Below the pieces are notes generated by a model, which saw nothing but the letters and a program-made list of their open reading frames with translations, ran no database searches and was not told the DNA's origin. The translations under genes were made by a program, and so were the position numbers. Shown here one piece after another: positions 38,758 through 44,549 of a DNA stretch of 44,549 nt; within the stretch, counting starts at the first letter, position 1; every line of letters begins with the position of its first letter. Source of the stretch: JBOGHU01 sp050742255 (GTDB lineage: Bacteria; Actinomycetota; Acidimicrobiia; Acidimicrobiales; CADCSY01); contig JBOGHU010000055.1 in the NCBI GenBank assembly GCA_050742255.1, positions 1-44,549 on the forward strand, read 5' to 3'.

Positions 38758-38876
38758 CCCGGAGACCCCGAGGCGGTGGGCTCGGTCCTCACCCGGGCAA
38801 GGCTACGGCCGCGGTGTGAACGCCGCGTTTCCCGGCGGCGAACGTCGGGAGAGCTGTCGGCCCCTGCCAAGAGGCG

Positions 38877-40082
38877 CTACAGCTTGGTGAGGGCGCGCCG
38901 CAGGTTGCGCACGGCCTGGGCGATCCGCTGCTCGTTCTCGATGAGGGCGAAGCGGATGTGGCCGTCACCTCCCGGCCCGAAGCCCACCCCCGGCGAGGTG
39001 GCCACGTTGGCCTCCGTCACCAGCCGGCTGGCGAACTCGAGGGAGCCCAGCTCCTCGTACGCCGGGGGGATGGCCGCCCACACGAACATCGTCGCCTGAG
39101 GGCGCTCGACCGACCAACCGATGCGAGCCAGGCCGTCGCAGAGCGCGTCCCGCCGGGACTGGTAGACGTCACGCACGTCCCGGGGGTGGTCGGGCACATC
39201 GTTGAGGGTGACGGTGGCGGCGATCTGGATGGGCTGGAACGCGCCGTAGTCGAGGTAGCTCTTCAGCTTGGCCAGACCGGCCACGATCTCGGCGTTCCCG
39301 GCCAGGAAGGCCACCCGCCAGCCCGCCATGGAGAACGACTTGGTGAGCGAGTACAGCTCGACGGCCACGTCCTTGGCGCCCTCGGCCTGGAGGATGGACG
39401 GGGGCTGGTAGTCGTCGAAGCCCAGGTCGGCGTAGGCGAAGTCGTGCACCAGCACGACCTGGCGCTCCCGGGCGAAGTCGACCACCCGCTGCATGAACTC
39501 CAAGTCGACGCAGGCGGTGGTGGGGTTGTGGGGGAACGACAGCACGATGACCCTGGGCTTGGGCCAGGAGTACTCGTAGGACTTCACCAGCACCTCGAAG
39601 AACTCTGCCCCCTCGATCGTCCCCCCGCCCCGCGCCGACAGGCCCCTCCCGAGCGGCATCTCCCGCACGTCGGCCCCGGCGAAGAGGGGGCCGTAGACGT
39701 GGATGGGGTACGAGGGCGCCGGCACCAGCGCCGCGTCCCCGGGCTGGAGGAGGGTCCACATCAGGTGGCTGAACCCCTCCTTGGCCCCGATGGTGTTGAT
39801 CACCTCGGTCTCGGGGTCCAAGTCGACCCCGTACTGGCGCCGGTACCGGTCGGCCAGGGCCTGGCGGAGCTTGGGGATCCCCCGGCTCAGGGAGTAGCGG
39901 TGGTTGCGGGGATTTCGTGCCGCCTCGGCCAGCTTCTCGACGGCGACCGAGGGCGAGGGGAGGTCGGGGTTCCCGAAGGCGAGGTCGATCACGTCCTCGC
40001 CGGCCCAGCGGGCCTCCTTCTTCAGGCCGTCGATCACGCCCAGGGCGTAGGGGGGCAGCGAGGTGATCCGGCGGAGCTCCAC
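38877..40082 (-). CDS. PLP-dependent class I/II aminotransferase (AlaC-like)
   Basis: This 401-residue fold-type I aminotransferase is closest in pattern to the glutamate-pyruvate aminotransferase AlaC. It shows DVIDLAFGNPDLPSP, YSLSRGIPKLRQALADRY, INTIGAKEGFSHLMWTLL, APSYPIHVYGPLFAG, VIVLSFPHNPTTACVD, LVHDFAYADLGFDDY, the PLP lysine in ELYSLTKSFSMAGWRVAF and HIRFALIENEQRI. The GTG start at 40082 lies 53 bp after the ROK kinase stop. Alanine synthesis from pyruvate is the likely role; LL-diaminopimelate aminotransferase-type enzymes are an alternative. Confidence 0.92.
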   Translation of the reverse strand: MELRRITSLPPYALGVIDGLKKEARWAGEDVIDLAFGNPDLPSPSVAVEKLAEAARNPRNHRYSLSRGIPKLRQALADRYRRQYGVDLDPETEVINTIGAKEGFSHLMWTLLQPGDAALVPAPSYPIHVYGPLFAGADVREMPLGRGLSARGGGTIEGAEFFEVLVKSYEYSWPKPRVIVLSFPHNPTTACVDLEFMQRVVDFARERQVVLVHDFAYADLGFDDYQPPSILQAEGAKDVAVELYSLTKSFSMAGWRVAFLAGNAEIVAGLAKLKSYLDYGAFQPIQIAATVTLNDVPDHPRDVRDVYQSRRDALCDGLARIGWSVERPQATMFVWAAIPPAYEELGSLEFASRLVTEANVATSPGVGFGPGGDGHIRFALIENEQRIAQAVRNLRRALTKL

Positions 40083-40135
40083 GCCCCAGACGCTACCGCC
40101 GTCCCCGACGCCGGTCCCACCCGGTTCCCGCCCGC

Positions 40136-41128
40136 TCAGGCACCGACCTCCCCTGGCTCCCGGGCCAGCAGGGCGGCGCCGATGGCCCCCGCCCGCTCAC
40201 CCAGCCGGGCCGCGACCACGGGGACCGACGGGCGGTGGTCGGGCGCGAACACCCGCTGGCCCAGGGCCCGACGCACGGGATCGAGCAGGACGTCGGCGGC
40301 GTCGACCAGCCCTCCCCCCAGGACCACGACCTCCACGTCGAGGATGTGCACCAGGTTGGCCAGGCCCAGGCCCAGCCAGCCGCTCACCCGCTCCACCGCC
40401 GCCCCGGCGTCGGCGTCGCCCTGGCGCGCCGCGGCGATGACGTGCTCGCCGCGCACCTGGTCCGGGTCGCCTCCCGCCAGCTGGGCCAGGCGGCCGCCGC
40501 CCGTGCGGGCCAGCTCCCGGCCCGCACAGCCCAGGGCGGTGCCCGAGGCGTACCGCTCCCAGCACCCCCGCCGCCCGCACCAACAGGCGATGCCCCCCGT
40601 CTCGACGACCATGTGCCCGAGCTCCCCCGCGAACCCCGACGCGCCCCGGACGAGGCGGCCGCCGAGCAACAGCCCGCCCCCGATCCCGGTCCCCACGGTG
40701 ACGAGCAGGGCGTCGCCGACGCCGTGGGCCGCACCCTGGACGTGCTCAGCCCACGCCGCGCAGGTGGCGTCGTTGTCGATGGTCACCGGGAGACCGGTGG
40801 CCGAGGCCAGGGTGGGGCCGACCGACACCTCCACCACCCCGGGGAGGTTGGGGGCGAACCGCAGGGTCCCCGCCCTGTCGACCAGGCCGGGGAGCCCCAC
40901 CCCGACCCGTGCCGACCCTGCCGTCTCCCCCACCAGGTCGGTGACCAGGGCGACCAGGGCGGCCGTCAGCTCCTCGCCGCCGGAGGGGGTGACGCGCCGC
41001 TGCTCGGCGGTGACGGTCCCGCCGGCGTCGAGGACCAGGCCGAGCATCTTGGTCCCCCCGACGTCCACGCCCACCGTGGGCCCGGAGGGACCGGACCACC
41101 TCAGGGTGGCTCGAGGACGATCGGCCAC
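40136..41128 (-). CDS. ROK family sugar kinase (glucokinase-like), second copy
   Basis: This 330-residue ROK kinase has the phosphate loop VGVDVGGTKMLGLVLD, the catalytic Asp in VTIDNDATCAAWAEHV, VTVGTGIGGGLLLGG, ELGHMVVETGG with the metal His, and the zinc signature IACWCGRRGCWERYASG. It is clearly different in sequence from the ROK kinase at 21564-22448, so the two are old paralogues. Glucokinase is the best guess, supplying glucose-6-phosphate upstream of the phosphofructokinase in the same gene run. It starts at GTG 41128, 9 bp after the eRF1-like gene stop. Confidence 0.9.
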   Translation of the reverse strand: MADRPRATLRWSGPSGPTVGVDVGGTKMLGLVLDAGGTVTAEQRRVTPSGGEELTAALVALVTDLVGETAGSARVGVGLPGLVDRAGTLRFAPNLPGVVEVSVGPTLASATGLPVTIDNDATCAAWAEHVQGAAHGVGDALLVTVGTGIGGGLLLGGRLVRGASGFAGELGHMVVETGGIACWCGRRGCWERYASGTALGCAGRELARTGGGRLAQLAGGDPDQVRGEHVIAAARQGDADAGAAVERVSGWLGLGLANLVHILDVEVVVLGGGLVDAADVLLDPVRRALGQRVFAPDHRPSVPVVAARLGERAGAIGAALLAREPGEVGA

Positions 41129-41137
41129 CTGGGTGGT

Positions 41138-42250
41138 TCAGTACCGGAGCAGGGCGCCGATGCCCCCGAGGACGTCCAGATCGGCGTTGCCGACGCACAT
41201 CTCCACCCGGCACGACTGGCCCAGGGCATCCTCGATCGCCTCCTCGACGACGTCCTCCACCTGCCGCATGACCGCCACGCAGGCAGGACAGCTGCGGCCC
41301 ACCCGGCCCAGCCAGCCACAGTGGTCGCAACGCCACCCCGGCTCGGCGTAGCCCTCGGACACCAGCAGCGTGTCGACCCGTCGCTCGACCAGCGCCGGCA
41401 GGGTCGCCTCCAGGCCGGCCACCCCCCGATGGCCCGAACCCAACGCCTGCCGCAGTCGGTCCACCACCTCCGCCTCCTTACGGCGCTCCACGGTCGCCTC
41501 CACCGCCAGCGCCGACCGCCGGATCTCCTCGTCGCCGGCGTTGATGGGGATCGGGCCCCGCGCTTCCAGCCGCTCCCGCAGGTACGGGTGCAGCATCGCC
41601 TCCAGCTCCGCCGCCACGTCGTCGGCGGCCCCGATGATGAGGCGCTCGAAGCCGCGCTCCTTGAACACGGCGAAGGCCACCTCGGCGGCGTGTCGCAGGT
41701 GCTGGTGCGCCAGCGCCGAAGCGTGGCTGCGAGCGCGGTCCTTGGTGTAGCTGCGGTCGTCGTCGTCGCCACGGGGAAGGCGGTCGAAGAGGTGGTCCGA
41801 CTCCACCAGCTCACCCAGCTCGAACACCAGCATCCGGGCTCGCTGGCGGTCTGCCAGCAGCACGCCGAACCGCTCGTACTCGTCCATCACCCCCTCGAGC
41901 TGGCGCACGCACGGCGTGTGGTTGAAGACCATCTCGCTGCGGACGGGGACGGGCAGCTCGACCACCCGCCACAGGCCCCGGGCGGAACACGAGAAGAACG
42001 CCAGACCGCGGGTGTGGGACCGGTCGAACCCGCCTTTCACGTGGTCCTCGATGCGCCGCAGGTCGGCCGCCACCGACGGGTTCCCGTTCCCCCGGGTCCG
42101 GGCGTCGCGCAGCAGCCGGGCCAGCCCGTCGACCACGTCGTGGTGACGGAGATGATCGGCCCCGTCCACATTGAGATAGCACGTCGTGACGGGAAAGTCC
42201 GCGCTCTCGAAGCAGGCCAGCTGACGGATGTCGTCCTGGGTGATGGTCAC
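41138..42250 (-). CDS. eRF1-like (Vms1/baeRF-type) protein with C-terminal zinc ribbon
   Basis: This 370-residue protein begins VTITQDDIRQLACFES, followed by PVTTCYLNVDGADHLRHHD and a release-factor-like central part (FGVLLADRQRARMLVFELGE, then HLRHAAEVAFAVFKERGFER and LIIGAADDVAAELEAMLHPY). The C-terminal part carries a zinc ribbon (WRCDHCGWLGRVGRSCPAC). This domain order is that of the bacterial and archaeal eRF1-related families linked to Vms1/ANKZF1-type peptidyl-tRNA hydrolases of ribosome rescue. I see no GGQ motif. GTG 42250 has AGGAGG about 7 bp upstream. The role in translation rescue or stress is inferred from the fold. Confidence 0.8.
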   Translation of the reverse strand: MTITQDDIRQLACFESADFPVTTCYLNVDGADHLRHHDVVDGLARLLRDARTRGNGNPSVAADLRRIEDHVKGGFDRSHTRGLAFFSCSARGLWRVVELPVPVRSEMVFNHTPCVRQLEGVMDEYERFGVLLADRQRARMLVFELGELVESDHLFDRLPRGDDDDRSYTKDRARSHASALAHQHLRHAAEVAFAVFKERGFERLIIGAADDVAAELEAMLHPYLRERLEARGPIPINAGDEEIRRSALAVEATVERRKEAEVVDRLRQALGSGHRGVAGLEATLPALVERRVDTLLVSEGYAEPGWRCDHCGWLGRVGRSCPACVAVMRQVEDVVEEAIEDALGQSCRVEMCVGNADLDVLGGIGALLRY

Positions 42251-42345
42251 CCCGCACCTCCTCGCTCTCCTGCGCCAATCGTAGGCCAGCCCACCCTCTC
42301 GGGGTCGTGGGAAGGGGGCAGCCGGCTGGCGGCGCCTCGACCCCC

Positions 42346-42795
42346 TCACGGCCGTCTGGGGAACTGGCCGTGGCCGGCCGCCCAGGCTCCGCACAGGCCC
42401 AGCCCGTACACGGGGACCAGGATCCCGAACGCCAGTGGGGTGTAGGGGCGGGCCATGGCGCCGGCGAGGGCCACGAACACCTGGACACCCACCAGTCCCA
42501 GCAGCACCTGACGGACCCCTCGTGGGGCGCTCCCTGCCAGGAGGTAGAGGCCGGCGATGTGGAGCTGCTCGCTCCGGCTGCGGGCCGCGGCGCGCAGCAG
42601 CGACCACACGAACGCCACACACCCCAGGGCGAAGAGCACCAGGTCCACCACCAGGGCCACCTCATCGAGGGGGCCCGGCCACGCCACCGCCGTCGCCGCC
42701 ACGGCGGTGAACACGCCCGTACCGATCCAGGAGGCCCGGAGGAAGCCGGCTCCCGGCCCGGCTCCTGTCGCCTCCTGCCGGCCGGACGGGTGCAC
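42346..42795 (-). CDS. Four-helix membrane protein of unknown function
   Basis: This 149-residue frame has four clear hydrophobic segments (about residues 20-40, 46-68, 92-112 and 118-138). Between helices 2 and 3 lies a basic loop (RAAARSRSEQLH, then SAPRGVRQVL). I recognise no family. GTG 42795 would overlap the glycosyltransferase 3' end by 134 bp in another frame, which is unusual in this compact genome. A downstream GTG near helix 1 may be the real start, or the glycosyltransferase tail may be frame-shifted. The gap 42251-42345 on its downstream side shows no feature. Confidence 0.6.
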   Translation of the reverse strand: MHPSGRQEATGAGPGAGFLRASWIGTGVFTAVAATAVAWPGPLDEVALVVDLVLFALGCVAFVWSLLRAAARSRSEQLHIAGLYLLAGSAPRGVRQVLLGLVGVQVFVALAGAMARPYTPLAFGILVPVYGLGLCGAWAAGHGQFPRRP

Positions 42796-43924
42796 GCTGG
42801 GAGGATCCCACGGCGGCGAGGGTGGAGTGCACGCGGGCCGCCAGCCGCTCGTACCCGTACTCGCTCACCGCGTGCCGGCGGGCGGCGTCGCCCATGCTGG
42901 CGCGCCGCCGGGGGTCGTCGAGGAGCTCCGCCAACGCCGACGCGGCGGCCGCGACGTCGCCTGGCCGGCCGACCACCAGGCCGGTCTCCCCGTGGAGGAC
43001 CGCCTCTCCGGCCCCGCCGCTGTCACCGGCCACCGCCGGCACCCCTGACGCCGCCGCCTCCAGGAAGACGATGCCGAAGCCCTCCTGCTCCAGGCCGACC
43101 CACCGTGTCCGGCACAGCATGGCGAACGCGTCAGCGCATCCGTACAGGCGGGGCAGGACGTCCGACGGCTGCGCTCCGAGCAGACGGACCGGGGCCCCTG
43201 TCCTGCGGATCAGGCGGGCCAGGCGGCTGCGGTCCCGACCATCGCCGGCGATGGCGACCGTTAGGTCGGGTCGGAGGGGCGCCAGGCGGGCGGCGGCCCG
43301 GACGAGGGTGTCCATCCCCTTCCTCGGGACCAGCCGGCTCACGCCGACGACCAGCCGGCCGGGGACGGGCAGACCGAGCTCGGCTCGGACCCGTCGCCGC
43401 TCCGCAGCGGGCAACGGGCGGTACGTGGCGGTGTCGACACCGGGAGGCACCACCGTCAGCGGCAGCGGCTGTCTGGCCACCCGCTCTGCCTCGGCGGCCG
43501 GGTACCTCCCGGCAGCGATGACGTGGCTGGCGCCACGGAGGACACGTCCCAGCAGGGCCGTCGCACCCGGCAGGCGCCCGGGGACCGTCACCTCCGCTCC
43601 GTGGAGCACCACCACGTAGGGACGCCCGAGGCTCGGTCCGAGGAGGCCGAGCGGGAGGGCGGGGTCCAGCACCACCAGCGAGGCGTTGACCTCATCAGCG
43701 AGGGCCCGGGTGAGGCGGGCCAGGCCCGGCGTGGGCAGCAGGAGCCGCTGGCGGGTGCGGACGACGGGGAACGGCTGAGCCGAATCGAACGCCACGGCCC
43801 CCTGAGAGGGAGTGGTGACGACGGTGACCTCCGGGGGAGGCAGACGCCGCCACAGCTCCCACAGGTACGACTGGATCCCCCCCACCTTGGGGGGGAAGTC
43901 GTTGGTGAGGAGCAGGTGGTTCAG
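42662..43924 (-). CDS. GT4 family glycosyltransferase (PimB/mannosyltransferase-like)
   Basis: This cytosolic or membrane-associated transferase is of the type using GDP- or UDP-sugars. The N-terminal motif HLLLTNDFPPKVGGIQSYLW is that of actinobacterial PimB-like enzymes. Then come YVVVLHGAEVTVPGRLPG, VVPPGVDTATYRPL, VVGVSRLVPRKGMDTLVRAA and the GT4 acceptor/donor motif EGFGIVFLEAAASGVPAVAG. No ATG, GTG or TTG precedes this motif after the last in-frame stop. The first GTG (43885) would cut off the first strand. CTG 43924 fits the family length. The C-terminal 40 residues are atypical and overlap the membrane protein gene. A role in phosphatidylinositol mannoside or glycolipid synthesis is possible. 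Confidence 0.85.
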   Translation of the reverse strand: MNHLLLTNDFPPKVGGIQSYLWELWRRLPPPEVTVVTTPSQGAVAFDSAQPFPVVRTRQRLLLPTPGLARLTRALADEVNASLVVLDPALPLGLLGPSLGRPYVVVLHGAEVTVPGRLPGATALLGRVLRGASHVIAAGRYPAAEAERVARQPLPLTVVPPGVDTATYRPLPAAERRRVRAELGLPVPGRLVVGVSRLVPRKGMDTLVRAAARLAPLRPDLTVAIAGDGRDRSRLARLIRRTGAPVRLLGAQPSDVLPRLYGCADAFAMLCRTRWVGLEQEGFGIVFLEAAASGVPAVAGDSGGAGEAVLHGETGLVVGRPGDVAAAASALAELLDDPRRRASMGDAARRHAVSEYGYERLAARVHSTLAAVGSSQRAPVRPAGGDRSRAGSRLPPGLLDRYGRVHRRGGDGGGVAGPPR

Positions 43925-43957
43925 GATCGGCGGCCGGCAGGACGGGACCGGTGATCG

Positions 43958-44549
43958 TCAGCGACCGCGAAAGGGTCGCCGCTGGTCACCGGCCTCGGTC
44001 GAGGAGGCTTCGTCGGGCTCGTCCGGTGGCCCCACGGGGCCGGCCTGGTCGCCGCCGGAGCGCGCCGGGCCACGAGCTTCGGGCAGCTTCGGGTTGGGCG
44101 GTTCGGGCGCGTGCTCCGGCGGACGCTGGGGCCGGCGTCGACGGGACGCTCCGGGTCGACCGGACCCGGTGAAGTGGGACGGTCGACTGACCTGGGGCAC
44201 CGGCGCCTGGCGGGGGCTCGGGACCGACCCCGGCCCGGGGGCAGGGGGCGGCCTGGCACCCGGCCTGGTTCGCCCGCCAGGATCGGAGGGAGGAGGCAGA
44301 GGTGCCGGCGACGGTGGGGCCGCCGTCCCGCCGTGCGACTCCCCCGCCGGTGGCCGCGGGCGGGTGACCTTCTGGATGCGGGGCCGGGACGGGACCCCCG
44401 CACCGGGGATGCCGGCAGCGGGGACCGGGTCAGGACCTGGCCTGTGCGGCACGGGTGGCACGGTCGGGACCCGACCGGGCCCTTCCGCCCCCGGCTGCGC
44501 CGCCCCCAGCCCGGCACGCCCAGGCCCGGGGTGCCCGGCCGTCCCCGGC
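43958..44549 (-). CDS. Proline-rich disordered C-terminal part of a protein cut by the window edge (partial)
   Basis: A minus-strand frame is open from the right edge to the TGA at 43958. The 196 residues seen are rich in Pro, Gly and Arg (PPVPHRPGPDPVPAAG, SPAPLPPPSDPGG). They end in a more acidic, plausible C-terminus (DEPDEASSTEAGDQRRPFRG). Other frames here are also open because of the base composition, so frame choice is tentative. It rests on the natural-looking end and the stop 34 bp before the glycosyltransferase. No domain can be named. The start lies outside the window. Confidence 0.45.
   Translation of the reverse strand, partial: PGTAGHPGPGRAGLGAAQPGAEGPGRVPTVPPVPHRPGPDPVPAAGIPGAGVPSRPRIQKVTRPRPPAGESHGGTAAPPSPAPLPPPSDPGGRTRPGARPPPAPGPGSVPSPRQAPVPQVSRPSHFTGSGRPGASRRRRPQRPPEHAPEPPNPKLPEARGPARSGGDQAGPVGPPDEPDEASSTEAGDQRRPFRGR

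Noticed and set aside
38758..38876. Small RNA or terminator between the aminotransferase and ACT genes
   Set aside because: Only short GC stems (for example around 38820-38850) are visible, and these are expected by chance at this base composition.
43921..44517. Alternative minus-strand frame of 198 codons upstream of the glycosyltransferase
   Set aside because: It is Arg/Pro-rich without a plausible protein pattern. The frame ending at 43958 has a more natural acidic C-terminus. Neither frame is certain.

Overview
The window is a very GC-rich (roughly 73% by eye), densely packed bacterial chromosome segment. The gene content points to an actinobacterium, most likely class Acidimicrobiia. 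It carries a long division and cell-wall (dcw) cluster that runs from mraZ to sepF and yggT, and MurE has the DNPR motif of meso-diaminopimelate-adding enzymes. It also has SepF, DUF3040, an F420-type luciferase-like oxidoreductase gene, an MtrAB/LpqB-like signalling operon, frequent GTG starts and several apparently leaderless mRNAs. I cannot place it below class from sequence alone.

Region 1 (1-18960, mostly minus strand) is the dcw cluster. In transcription order it reads mraZ, rsmH, ftsL, ftsI, murE, mraY, murD, ftsW, [interruption], murC, murB, [304-bp gap], ftsZ, pgeF, yggS, sepF, yggT and a two-helix membrane protein cut by the left edge. Most genes overlap by 1-4 bp. A TTGACA-17-TAGGGT promoter with three GTGGC boxes at exact 10-bp steps lies in front of mraZ. 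Two usual members, murF (between murE and mraY) and ftsQ (between murB and ftsZ), are absent from their places. murG sits at its usual position but on the opposite strand, heading a three-gene block with a PtmE-like CBS/nucleotidyltransferase and a LegB-like sugar-nucleotide 4,6-dehydratase. The ftsZ leader holds four tandem 16-bp repeats and a perfect 10+1+10 palindrome of MerR-regulator type.

Region 2 (18957-23500, minus) holds a lipoate/biotin ligase-family protein, a MenC-like enolase-superfamily enzyme, an HNH endonuclease, a small unassigned protein, a ROK sugar kinase and an F420-type oxidoreductase gene that is broken by two apparent frameshifts. yggS in region 1 has a third apparent frameshift. 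All three look like single-base changes in or beside short G/C runs, so assembly error must be excluded.

Region 3 (23638-28562) is a MoxR ATPase, DUF58 and membrane transglutaminase operon, converging on a DUF3040 gene.

Region 4 (28563-37010) starts with a small membrane protein, a PIG-L deacetylase and a divergent inositol-phosphatase-family gene. Then come an orphan STAS protein, an MtrA/MtrB-like response regulator and kinase with a short GerMN lipoprotein, a cupredoxin lipoprotein, two Tat-exported ferritin-like proteins and a CDF metal transporter.

Region 5 (37022-44549, minus) holds a phosphofructokinase with pyrophosphate-type residues, an ACT-domain protein, an AlaC-like aminotransferase, a second ROK kinase, an eRF1-like protein with a zinc ribbon, a four-helix membrane protein, a GT4 glycosyltransferase with no normal start codon, and a proline-rich protein cut by the right edge. 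I saw no tRNA, rRNA, CRISPR array, insertion sequence or prophage.
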